From NCBI GenBank assembly GCA_003695745.1, contig RFHW01000167.1, positions 1 to 6,689 on the forward strand: DNA of 6,689 nucleotides. The letters are read 5' to 3'. A program made the translations under genes and the position numbers. The stretch's first letter is position 1, and each line of letters begins with the position of its first letter. Below are positions 1 through 5,342 of this stretch, piece by piece. This DNA comes from Methanobacteriota archaeon. GTDB lineage: Archaea; Hydrothermarchaeota; Hydrothermarchaeia; Hydrothermarchaeales; SZUA-236. The notes beneath the pieces are model-generated. The model saw nothing but the letters and a program-made list of their open reading frames with translations. It ran no database searches and was not told the origin of the DNA.

Positions 1-506
1 AAGAACCTCTCAAGCTCCTCCTTTGAAAGATATCCTGCAGGCATCCTCGCCACAACCCCCTCACCACCCGGGTATGCAATGCCATCCACCTCCCTGAGGA
101 CCCCTGTGTCAGGCAGGACGCCGTCCTTCAGCCCGGCGTCAAGAAGAAAGGCAAAGCTCCTCTCACCCTCCCCTATGACAGCTATATCTGCCCCGGCCTC
201 CCTCACCACAGCCTCAGGGTCAAAGGTGACAGGGCCGCCGACGAGAAAGGGCCTCCCGGCCTCTTTCACCCGCCTTCCAGCAGCCCTTATCATCTCAAAA
301 TCAGAGGACATGCCTGTGGCCATGACAACATCATAGCCCTTCAAAACACCCGGGTCCTCCAGAAAACGCTCTACAAAGATGATGTCATATTCTATGCCTC
401 TTGCCTCAAGTATGCCTGCAACGGCGCGCAGACCTGCAGGTATCCATTCCACAAAGGCCCGGCCATCAACCCCGGCCCCCTGAGCATCTATGAGAAGGGC
501 CCTCAA
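1..506 (-). CDS. Cobalamin-binding-domain radical SAM protein, N-terminal part (runs off the left edge)
   Basis: I translated 168 codons from a TTG at 506-504 to the window edge with no stop. The start MRALLIDAQGAG, an alternating alpha/beta pattern, LVGGPVTFDPEAV (about residues 92-104) and the later IGEGERSF segment are the usual look of the B12-binding Rossmann-like domain at the front of class B radical SAM enzymes. As is common in that class, no DxHxxG cobalamin-ligand motif is seen. The radical SAM core and its CxxxCxxC cluster motif would lie outside the window, so that half is inferred from the family. The TTG is chosen because the frame is closed a little upstream, a purine-rich GGGGGGGAGAG stretch precedes it, and it overlaps the mtrH stop (TTGA). 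The two genes are therefore probably translationally coupled. Substrate unknown; such proteins often act as methyltransferases. Confidence 0.72.
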   Translation of the reverse strand, partial: MRALLIDAQGAGVDGRAFVEWIPAGLRAVAGILEARGIEYDIIFVERFLEDPGVLKGYDVVMATGMSSDFEMIRAAGRRVKEAGRPFLVGGPVTFDPEAVVREAGADIAVIGEGERSFAFLLDAGLKDGVLPDTGVLREVDGIAYPGGEGVVARMPAGYLSKEELERF

Positions 507-1453
507 CCCTCTCTCCCCCCCTTCCCAAGCTCCTCAACGAACTCCGGGAAATGAAGGCTCAGAGGATGACCGGGCTCTGGCAACGCCCCCTCCTCGTCAA
601 AGCGAAAGGTGGAGAGGATGGAGTCCGCAGCGGCCACGGCAGGGAATATCCAGGGCGCGCTCTCGATTGGCCCGTAGAGGAGGAAGTCGTTGTAGAGGGA
701 TGCCACGGCATGGGCTGCCGAGTCAACACCTGCAAAGCCAAGTTTCCCCCACCGCTCCTTCGGGGTCTTCCACATGTCAGTGCCGTTGGACGGGGCGCAG
801 CCCACCGGATATCCAAAGGCCTCCTTCACCGTGAGCCCGCCGAGGATGGAAAAGGCGGTGGCAGGGATGTTCAATACAGAGGTATCAACAAGGATGTTCT
901 TCACCCCCGCCTTCTCCGCGGCCGGTATGAGAAGATCCTCCAGTATCCTGATCCTGCCCTCAGGCGTCCTGTCCGCTGTGTTGAAGGCCACGAGAAGGGC
1001 GTTTTTAACACCCAGGTCCCTGAGCTCAGCGGTCTCACGCTCCAGGTCCTTGCTCCAGGGCGCGATGGAGTTGTAGAGATAGCGGTCCAGAAGCCCCACC
1101 TCAGCCACGTGGCGGGCCGCCGCAAGCTTGGGCTCCACCGTCCAGATGTCAGTGGCGAAGGGCATATCCGTCACAGAGGCCACAAAGTCTATGTAGGCCT
1201 CGATCTCCTCAGGGAAGTTCGCCACCAGATCCAGCATCCCGGGAACACCGGTCTCATCAGACAGAGTCTCCTGCCTGTTTATGAGCTCCTCAGCCCGCTT
1301 CCTGTCAAAGCGCGCCCCCTTCCTCTTCTCAACGATCTTGTGGCCGTTGTAGAACATCGTCCCCAGGAGCATGGTCGGGTTCTCACCGGGCTGGCCCCCG
1401 AACCTGACACCGCCGATCTCCACAACAGCCTGCGGCCTTTCAAATCTGAACAT
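503..1453 (-). CDS. mtrH: MtrH-family methyltransferase (tetrahydromethanopterin S-methyltransferase subunit H-like)
   Basis: The 316-residue product has the family's hallmarks: start MFRFERPQ, VEIGGVRFGGQPGENPT (residues 11-27), MFYNGHKIV (33-41), LINRQETLSDETG (57-69), YNSI (127-130) and LLYGPIE (258-264). Length is normal for MtrH (about 310-320). In methanogens MtrH moves the methyl group of methyl-tetrahydromethanopterin to the corrinoid of MtrA. Here it is not in an mtrEDCBAFGH operon; it stands alone, followed by a cobalamin-type radical SAM gene that overlaps it by four bases. The sequence diverges from canonical MtrH between about residues 100 and 230, so it may be a stand-alone paralogue serving another corrinoid methyltransferase. 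A TTG at 1462 would add three residues, but the ATG at 1453 matches the family start and lies about 27 bases from a TATA box, which suggests a leaderless mRNA. Confidence 0.85.
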   Translation of the reverse strand: MFRFERPQAVVEIGGVRFGGQPGENPTMLLGTMFYNGHKIVEKRKGARFDRKRAEELINRQETLSDETGVPGMLDLVANFPEEIEAYIDFVASVTDMPFATDIWTVEPKLAAARHVAEVGLLDRYLYNSIAPWSKDLERETAELRDLGVKNALLVAFNTADRTPEGRIRILEDLLIPAAEKAGVKNILVDTSVLNIPATAFSILGGLTVKEAFGYPVGCAPSNGTDMWKTPKERWGKLGFAGVDSAAHAVASLYNDFLLYGPIESAPWIFPAVAAADSILSTFRFDEEGALPEPGHPLSLHFPEFVEELGKGGREG

Positions 1454-1473
1454 GACAGACAACTGAGGCGCTC

Positions 1474-1488
1474 AAATTATAAAAAACC
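1474..1488 (-). promoter_or_regulatory. TATA box of mtrH
   Basis: On the minus strand the A+T stretch TTTTTTATAATTT is centred about 27 bases upstream of the mtrH ATG at 1453. That is the normal archaeal TATA-to-start distance, so transcription should begin at or next to the start codon and there is little room for a ribosome binding site. Read on the plus strand, the same stretch (TTATAAAAAA) could also serve as a TATA box firing toward the hairpin-rich region. Confidence 0.5.
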
Positions 1489-1590
1489 TACCACACCACC
1501 CTTTTCCGCCAGTCTTCATCTCAAAGGATTTGACTGCCCCGCAAAAACGTGGTCGGAAAAAAGATATTTTCGGTGTCGAGCGACTATGCA

Positions 1591-1745
1591 GGAGGTTCCA
1601 CCACTTCTTTTCAATGAAAAGAATTTACCAAAGGTAAAGGGCGTTCTACCTCCGCTCCATGCTCCTTTCGATCGCATGGAGATTCGACTGCTAAGGAGAA
1701 TCGGGTTTCTTTTTGGTGCAGATTTTTCTTTACAGGAAAGAAAAA
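1591..1745. ncRNA. Cluster of hairpin-forming inverted repeats; possible structured RNA, strand unknown
   Basis: This lies in the 300-base gap between mtrH and tRNA-Asn, which holds no convincing gene. Perfect inverted repeats follow each other: TTCTTTTC/GAAAAGAA (1605-1612, 1616-1623), TTTACC/GGTAAA (1624-1629, 1633-1638), both enclosed by GGAGGT/ACCTCC (1591-1596, 1648-1653); CTCCATGC/GCATGGAG (1655-1662, 1674-1681); and TTTTTCTTT/AAAGAAAAA (1723-1731, 1737-1745). TCCTT in the loop of the fourth (1663-1667) can pair with AAGGA at 1693-1697, forming a possible pseudoknot. On the plus strand a TATA-like stretch lies at 1477-1486 and T-rich tracts at 1706-1714 and 1723-1731 could end a transcript. 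On the minus strand it could be cotranscribed behind tRNA-Asn and end at the T-rich stretch near 1556-1561. I do not recognise RNase P, SRP, C/D or H/ACA box signatures. The repeats are seen; the RNA is inference. Confidence 0.35.
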
Positions 1746-1763
1746 GGTGCTGAGGGTGACAAG

Positions 1764-1836
1764 CGCTACCGACAGGACTCGAACCTGTGACCACGTGGTT
1801 AACAGCCACGCGCTCTACCTACTGAGCTACGGTAGC
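1764..1836 (-). tRNA. tRNA-Asn (anticodon GTT)
   Basis: A complete cloverleaf reads on the minus strand. The acceptor stem is GCTACCG/CGGTAGC (1830-1836 with 1765-1771), and the discriminator G at 1764 is followed by CTT rather than CCA, so CCA must be added by enzyme, as is usual in archaea. The D arm contains GCTCAGTAGGTAGAGC. The anticodon stem CGTGG/CCACG closes the loop CTGTTAA, giving anticodon GTT at 1801-1803. The T arm is ACAGG-TTCGAGT-CCTGT. No intron is present. The gene lies 18 bases after the stop of the exonuclease gene on the same strand. Confidence 0.97.
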
Positions 1837-1854
1837 AGAAATTATCTCTACTCC

Positions 1855-2658
1855 TTATTCTGGGCCTATATGAATTTTTCTGTGCCCTTCGTTGGATGTG
1901 ATATTGAGGAAGGTCCTGGCCCGCATCTTCTGGTAGATGGTCTCTGCAAGGGTGCTCAGGCTTTCCACGTCTGCCTGGTTGTATTCCAGAAGTTTTTCAA
2001 GTGCGCTGCGGTCTCCGTCTCTCTCCCATTTTCTCCAGAGGCGGACAGCTTCAAACCCGTCCACATCGGCCACATCACTCTCTCTCCTGATTCCGATCTC
2101 CCTTTCAATTGCCTTGAGGCCGCCGCGAAGCCCTATCCTCCGTCCGGTGAAACAGAGGTCTATGTGGGGCTGGTCAAGTCTGAGCTCCGGGTATCTGGAG
2201 AGGAGGAATGGCACGTCAAAGGCAGAGCCATAGAAGGAGATGATAAGCCTGTATCTGGAGAGCTCCTCTGCAAGCGCCTCTCCCGTGAGGTTTGAGCCTT
2301 TCACAAAACTCCGGAACTCTCCCCCGCCGTATATGCCGACGACGGTCACATCGCTGGTGCTGGGGCTCAGACCTGTTGTCTCTATGTCTATGTAGCAGGC
2401 CCGGTCCTTGAACTCAGGGTAGAGGCGCCAGTGCTCGCGGGGCTTCAGCCTCTCCCGGAAGTATCTGGAGTCGCCTTTTCCGAGGCATTCACAGGCTCGT
2501 TCGATCTCTCTGTCGTGCCTCTCCTTCTCTCTGGCGGATATGCCGGCCACACCACTGCAGCCGAGGAAGTCCTCCCATGTGAGAATCCCCTGTCTCCAGA
2601 GCCGCTCCTCGGTACGGTATCCGACCCGGTCAAGGAAGAGGAAGCTGTTCTTTATCAT
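1855..2658 (-). CDS. DEDDy-type 3'-5' exonuclease of the RNase H-like superfamily
   Basis: With an ATG at 2658 the product has 267 residues. The catalytic pattern of DnaQ-like exonucleases is present: YIDIETTGL (Exo I; Asp91 and Glu93), FYGSAFDVPFL (Exo II; Asp148) and YNQAD (Exo III; Tyr226 and Asp230, the YxxxD form). It most resembles the predicted RNase_H_2/YprB-like group. The first 80 residues are charged and carry no recognised motif. It should trim single-stranded DNA or RNA with two metal ions, but its substrate is unknown. The open frame continues to 2847. The extra 63 codons would cross the divergent promoter region and the coiled-coil gene, and the ATG at 2658 sits about 31 bases from a TATA-like TTTAAA, so I prefer the short form. 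The downstream tRNA-Asn lies 18 bases away. Confidence 0.8.
   Translation of the reverse strand: MIKNSFLFLDRVGYRTEERLWRQGILTWEDFLGCSGVAGISAREKERHDREIERACECLGKGDSRYFRERLKPREHWRLYPEFKDRACYIDIETTGLSPSTSDVTVVGIYGGGEFRSFVKGSNLTGEALAEELSRYRLIISFYGSAFDVPFLLSRYPELRLDQPHIDLCFTGRRIGLRGGLKAIEREIGIRRESDVADVDGFEAVRLWRKWERDGDRSALEKLLEYNQADVESLSTLAETIYQKMRARTFLNITSNEGHRKIHIGPE
1865..1874 (-). promoter_or_regulatory. Possible TATA box of tRNA-Asn
   Basis: On the minus strand TTCATATAGG lies about 33 bases before the first tRNA nucleotide, inside the last codons of the exonuclease gene. The distance suits a tRNA precursor with a short 5' leader trimmed by RNase P. The match is modest, and read-through from the exonuclease gene is an alternative. 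Confidence 0.35.
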
Positions 2659-2683
2659 CAACCAAAGGGATCTGCGCCGGGCA

Positions 2684-2692
2684 CATTTAAAG
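2684..2692 (-). promoter_or_regulatory. TATA-like box of the exonuclease gene
   Basis: CTTTAAATG on the minus strand is centred about 31 bases from the chosen ATG at 2658, giving a leader of only a few bases. It supports the shorter start. Because TTTAAA is symmetrical it could also drive the divergent coiled-coil gene. Confidence 0.4.
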
Positions 2693-2716
2693 TCTGCCCC
2701 ACTATTCAATCGCATG

Positions 2717-2746
2717 GATTTTATAGGTGGACGTGACAAAGGGGGA
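2717..2746 (+). promoter_or_regulatory. TATA-like box and ribosome binding site candidate for the coiled-coil gene
   Basis: ATTTTATAG at 2717-2725 lies about 36 bases before the ATG at 2758, and GGGGGA at 2741-2746 lies 11 bases before it. If this TATA box is used, transcription would begin near 2747 and miss the GGGGGA. If the TTTAAA near 2688 is used, the ribosome site would be in the leader. Both are possible. The gap between the two divergent starts is only about 99 bases, so their promoters are intertwined. Confidence 0.35.
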
Positions 2747-2757
2747 TATGGATTCAC

Positions 2758-3513
2758 ATGGAGAAGGTCGAGGAGAACCGGAGAAAGCTGGCAGAGCAGT
2801 ACAGCAACAGCGACCCTATCGAAAAGTGGGATGAGGAGCTGGAGCATCTGGCAGGTAAGCTAAGAGGGCTTCGTGAGCGTGGCCCTGCCGTGAATGGCTC
2901 GGCCAGGTTCAGGTCGGCTCTGGAGGAGAAGGAGGCGGAGATAAAGGAGCTGGAGAGGCTGGTTGAGGAAGGCGCCGGAGAGATAGAGAGGCTGGAAAAA
3001 GAGGTCCAGAGGCTGAGGTCACGGATCGGCGAGCTGGAGGAGGAGGTAGGGCGTCTGAAGGAGGGGTTAAAAGGCTCTGAGAAGGCCCTGAAGGAGGCCC
3101 GGAGACAGGCAGAGAGCGAGAAAAAGGCCTTCAACAGGGGTATCAGGGCCATGGAAAAGGAGATGGAGGCAAAGGATAGGGAGGCGGCGCAGCTGAGGTC
3201 CCGTGCGGATGCTCTGAAGAGGGAGGTGGAGGAGAGGGACCGGGAGATCGAGGCCCTCAGAGAGGCGAAGAAAGGGCTGGAGGCAAAGGAGAGGGAGCTC
3301 AAGGTCATGCTATCGGCCCGTGAGGAGGAGGTCATAGGCCTGAAGAAGAAGCTTGAAAGCTGGCATGCAAGTATCAGCAGCGAGCTGGACTCCGCCATCA
3401 GATTCATCTCAGAGCAGAGCGAGGAGATAAGCAGGCTGAAGGCAGAGCTCGCTGCCAAGGATGAACGGCTCCGGGAGCGGGAAGAAGCGCTGTCCTACAG
3501 GAGAAGATATTGA
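2758..3513 (+). CDS. Coiled-coil protein of unknown function
   Basis: A 251-residue protein that is almost entirely heptad-like from about residue 50 to the end, with long runs of Glu, Lys, Arg and Leu (for example IKELERLVEEG, IGELEEEVGRLK). It has no signal peptide or membrane segment, so it is probably cytosolic. A less helical stretch lies at about 42-49 (GPAVNGSA). Segments such as EEKEAEIKELERL and AKDERLREREEAL show internal repetition typical of SMC-like or tropomyosin-like rods, but no ATPase head or other catalytic domain is present. It is transcribed divergently from the exonuclease gene and ends 36 bases before the membrane-protein gene, which has its own TATA box. Function unknown; a structural or scaffolding role is only a guess. 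The purine-rich coding strand produces a long false open frame on the other strand. Confidence 0.8.
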   Translation: MEKVEENRRKLAEQYSNSDPIEKWDEELEHLAGKLRGLRERGPAVNGSARFRSALEEKEAEIKELERLVEEGAGEIERLEKEVQRLRSRIGELEEEVGRLKEGLKGSEKALKEARRQAESEKKAFNRGIRAMEKEMEAKDREAAQLRSRADALKREVEERDREIEALREAKKGLEAKERELKVMLSAREEEVIGLKKKLESWHASISSELDSAIRFISEQSEEISRLKAELAAKDERLREREEALSYRRRY

Positions 3514-3520
3514 GGAACAA

Positions 3521-3528
3521 TATATAAA
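3521..3528 (+). promoter_or_regulatory. TATA box of the membrane-protein gene
   Basis: TATATAAA is an excellent archaeal TATA box centred 25-26 bases before the ATG at 3550. No purine-rich ribosome site stands in front of that ATG, so the mRNA is probably leaderless. Confidence 0.7.
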
Positions 3529-3549
3529 GCAAAAAGGCCAATTCCCTTT

Positions 3550-4557
3550 ATGGGCAGATGGCAGGCGCTGGAGATAGTCGAACCCTGCATAGATGAGACG
3601 AAAAAGCTGCTCTTCCCGATCAGACGGGGTTACTGGCTCAAGCTCGCCCTTGTAACGCTCCTTGGAGGCATAGGAACCGGGGGCGCATTCGGCTTCGGGA
3701 ATCCCTTCCAGTCCCTTGGCAATCCAAGGTTTCAGGAGGACCCTGAGCTTGCGGCGCTGGTCGAGCGGCTTGGCGATTTTCTGGCTCAGAACACAGGCGT
3801 AATATTGATTGCAATGGGCCTGCTATTTTTGTTCATCCTCTTCCTCTCATATCTGCACAGCGTCATGCAGTTCGTCTTCTTTCAGGACGTGGTAGAAGGC
3901 GGCGTGGAGCTGCTGGGCGATATAAGACGCCATCTCGGCAGAGGCCTTTCCCTCTTCGTCTTTGGCCTTGTGCTTTGGGTGGCAATGCTCCTTTTCATGG
4001 CTCTGGGAGCGCTGCCCCTCCTGTTGATAGTGTCAGTGGATGCCGGCCCCTTTGCAACGATCATGGGCATGATGTCCATGATGATATTCACAGTCGCCGT
4101 CGTCCTGCTCTCTGCCCTAGCCTATCTCCTGGCAGTGGACTTTGCGGTGCCCATAATGTTCTTTAAAGGCAAGGGAATCTGGGCGAGCTACAGCGAGGTC
4201 CTGAGGCTCATCAAAAAGGATGTGTGGCAGTTTGTGGTCTACATCATCCTGCGGGTTGTCCTCGGGATCGCAGGCGGCATCCTCTATATGCTGATCACCA
4301 TCCCGGTGATGGTCCTGTGGGCACTCGTCATCGGGGTCCTTGGAATCGTGGCATTGGCAGGGGCCGGCAGCCTGGGGATAACATTAGGCGGCATAGGACC
4401 CCTGGGATGGATCCTGATCCTCACCGTCCTTTTCCTCATCCTCATCCTTTTCAGCTACACTGTGAAGGTGCTCACCCTCCCCATACCCGTTTATCTGAGG
4501 CTCTATTCATTCACCTTCCTCATGACACAGGACAAGGCTCTGACCGCCGGGAAATAG
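3550..4557 (+). CDS. Polytopic membrane protein, resembling archaeal DUF7544-type proteins
   Basis: A 335-residue protein. A short N-terminal segment (MGRWQALEIVEPCIDETKKL) precedes a first membrane stretch at about residues 29-48. Further hydrophobic segments follow at about 83-108, 132-162, 168-203, 226-270 (probably two passes) and 286-316, giving six to eight passes. A hydrophilic loop rich in Pro, Gln and acidic residues lies at 51-80. The opening pattern, a Trp plus Ala-Leu followed by a conserved polar helix and a Lys/Arg-Tyr-Trp at the membrane edge, recalls the archaeal DUF7544 family, though I judge this from memory only. No transport or catalytic motif is evident. It has its own TATA box. 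Codons 310-320 recur as a 32-base perfect copy at the right end of the window. Confidence 0.78.
   Translation: MGRWQALEIVEPCIDETKKLLFPIRRGYWLKLALVTLLGGIGTGGAFGFGNPFQSLGNPRFQEDPELAALVERLGDFLAQNTGVILIAMGLLFLFILFLSYLHSVMQFVFFQDVVEGGVELLGDIRRHLGRGLSLFVFGLVLWVAMLLFMALGALPLLLIVSVDAGPFATIMGMMSMMIFTVAVVLLSALAYLLAVDFAVPIMFFKGKGIWASYSEVLRLIKKDVWQFVVYIILRVVLGIAGGILYMLITIPVMVLWALVIGVLGIVALAGAGSLGITLGGIGPLGWILILTVLFLILILFSYTVKVLTLPIPVYLRLYSFTFLMTQDKALTAGK
4477..4508 (+). repeat. 32-base direct repeat, left copy (inside the membrane-protein gene)
   Basis: CTCCCCATACCC through GGCTCTATTC is identical to 6658-6689. In this copy it encodes residues 310-320 (LPIPVYLRLYS) of the membrane protein. The base before the repeat differs (C here, G at 6657). 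The right copy reaches the last base of the window, so the true repeat may be longer. Confidence 0.9.
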
Positions 4558-4570
4558 GTCACAGTGACTT

Positions 4571-4636
4571 TCCCCTCTTTTCTCCCTACTCTACACCCGC
4601 GCTTCAACGAGGTTGTTCTTTGTGATTTTTATTTCA
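4571..4636 (+). repeat. Duplicated intergenic block ahead of hicBA (copy 1)
   Basis: This block and 5201-5268 share a pyrimidine-rich start (CCCCTCTTTT), then GCTTCAA, then a 23-base identical stretch (4614-4636 and 5246-5268) that begins TGTTCTTTGTG and ends TATTTCA. Spacing differs by a few bases. Each copy starts 2-13 bases after the stop codon of the preceding gene and ends 68-74 bases before the next start. The 8-base TGTTCTTT at 4614-4621 is also the left half of an inverted repeat with AAAGAACA at 4660-4667, next to the hicB TATA box. Confidence 0.8.
4625..4636 (+). terminator. T-rich tract, likely terminator of the membrane-protein gene
   Basis: A tract of TTTTTATTT lies about 70 bases after the membrane-protein stop. 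Short T-rich tracts on the coding strand end transcription in many archaea. No strong hairpin is needed or seen, and the tract is part of the duplicated block. Confidence 0.45.
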
Positions 4637-4668
4637 ATTCCTTGTGAGGGCCTAGTCTGAAAGAACAC

Positions 4669-4677
4669 TTTATATAT
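4669..4677 (+). promoter_or_regulatory. TATA box of hicBA, flanked by an inverted repeat
   Basis: TTTATATAT is centred about 35 bases before the hicB ATG at 4708, so transcription should start near 4699. AAAGAACA (4660-4667) abuts it on the left and is the reverse complement of TGTTCTTT (4614-4621). The repeat overlaps the place where TFB would bind, which makes it a plausible operator, but this is inference. Confidence 0.6.
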
Positions 4678-4707
4678 TGGCAGAGATCATAATTTCTCTT
4701 GAATATC

Positions 4708-4956
4708 ATGCCTGAAGTGCTTTTGAACCTGAAGATCGAGAAGCTGGAGGAAGGCGGATACCTCGCCACAAGCGAAGAGCTGCAGGGCCTGGTAGCTCAG
4801 GGCAGGACCATAGCTGAGACGCTTGAAATCGCGCAGGACGTGGCCAGAAAACTCATCGAATCCTATCAGGAGCACGGCGACCCGCTCCCATTCGACCTAT
4901 CTGAGACCGAGGCCAACACCAAGTACAGCGTGAAGATACCGGTGGGCGTGGTCTAG
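4708..4956 (+). CDS. hicB: HicB-family antitoxin (short form)
   Basis: An 82-residue protein with the HicB partial RNase H fold: a beta hairpin with EEGGYLATSEELQGLVAQG (residues 14-32), then a long helix GRTIAETLEIAQDVARKLIES (32-52) and a closing strand ending KIPVGVV. HicB antitoxins bind and block the HicA ribonuclease. There is no room for the C-terminal ribbon-helix-helix or helix-turn-helix DNA-binding domain found in longer members, so promoter autoregulation, if any, must work differently. A TTG at 4699 is in frame, but the ATG at 4708 fits family starts and the TATA position. hicA begins three bases after the stop, so the two form one operon with the antitoxin first. Confidence 0.9.
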   Translation: MPEVLLNLKIEKLEEGGYLATSEELQGLVAQGRTIAETLEIAQDVARKLIESYQEHGDPLPFDLSETEANTKYSVKIPVGVV

Positions 4957-4958
4957 AT

Positions 4959-5198
4959 TTGCCCAGGCTCCCGCCTCTCAAAGCCAGTGAAGCCATAAAA
5001 GCCCTGAAAAAGGCAGGATTTGTTTTTGACAGACATGCAAAGGGAAGCCATGAGATCTATTACAACCCAACCACCAGAAGAAGAACCACTGTGCCAAACC
5101 ACCCCGGAGCAACCCTTCCAAAAGGAACGCTCAGGGAGATAATAAAGCAAGCAGGGCTCACAAGGGAAGAGTTCATGCAGCTCCTAAAGAAAAAATAA
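4959..5198 (+). CDS. hicA: HicA-family toxin (mRNA interferase)
   Basis: A 79-residue double-stranded-RNA-binding-fold protein. It has the HicA signature: LKASEAIKALKKAGF (residues 7-21), KGSHEIYYN (28-36) with the catalytic His31, VPNHPG (45-50) and LPKGTLREIIKQAGLTREEF (53-72). HicA cleaves mRNA and stalls translation when free of HicB. The start is a TTG two bases after the hicB stop, with a G-rich stretch (GGTGGGCGTGG) in the end of hicB as possible ribosome site. The weak start after the antitoxin would keep toxin levels below antitoxin. All key residues are present, so it looks active. Confidence 0.9.
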   Translation: MPRLPPLKASEAIKALKKAGFVFDRHAKGSHEIYYNPTTRRRTTVPNHPGATLPKGTLREIIKQAGLTREEFMQLLKKK

Positions 5199-5200
5199 GC

Positions 5201-5268
5201 CCCCCTCTTTTTCCACCGCTCTGCCCATGCTTCAAGTGGGGTGTGTGTTCTTTGTGATTTTTATTTCA
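5201..5268 (+). repeat. Duplicated intergenic block ahead of the nuclease-MNT gene (copy 2)
   Basis: Diverged copy of 4571-4636, with 23 identical bases at 5246-5268. A CAAGTG/CACTTG inverted repeat (5233-5238, 5267-5272) surrounds the T-rich core in this copy only. Confidence 0.8.
5256..5268 (+). terminator. T-rich tract, likely terminator of hicBA
   Basis: The same TTTTTATTT tract as at 4626-4634, here about 60 bases after the hicA stop, at nearly the same distance from the preceding gene as in the other copy. Confidence 0.45.
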
Positions 5269-5309
5269 CTTGGTGTTGTCTTGATCAAAGGGAATTTGGC
5301 ATGGAAAAC

Positions 5310-5318
5310 TTTATATTT
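5310..5318 (+). promoter_or_regulatory. TATA box of the nuclease-wHTH-MNT gene
   Basis: TTTATATTT is centred at 5314. The first in-frame ATG (5331) is only 17 bases away, upstream of the expected transcription start near 5340. The second (5343) is 29 bases away and fits a leaderless mRNA. This decides the start chosen for the gene. Confidence 0.6.
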
Positions 5319-5342
5319 AAGTTTTGAATAATGTCATTCAAT

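Noticed and set aside
1591..1745. CRISPR array or cobalamin riboswitch for mtrH
   Set aside because: The repeats are inverted and all different, not direct and regularly spaced. No conserved cobalamin-box sequence is seen, and the mtrH TATA box lies downstream of the structure, so it would not be in the mtrH leader.
551..1753. Long plus-strand open frame of 400 codons across mtrH and the spacer
   Set aside because: It is the complement of the mtrH gene continued into non-coding DNA. Its sequence has no protein family look, while the minus strand is unmistakably MtrH.
1516..1809. Small minus-strand open frame running from the tRNA into the spacer
   Set aside because: It begins inside tRNA-Asn and shows no recognisable protein pattern; the inverted repeats explain the interval better.
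1764..1836. tRNA-Asn as integration site of a mobile element
   Set aside because: I found no second copy of the tRNA 3' end and no integrase in the window.
2754..3458. Minus-strand open frame of 234 codons opposite the coiled-coil gene
   Set aside because: Its Ser- and Phe-rich translation is the mirror of the purine-rich Glu/Lys/Arg coiled-coil codons.
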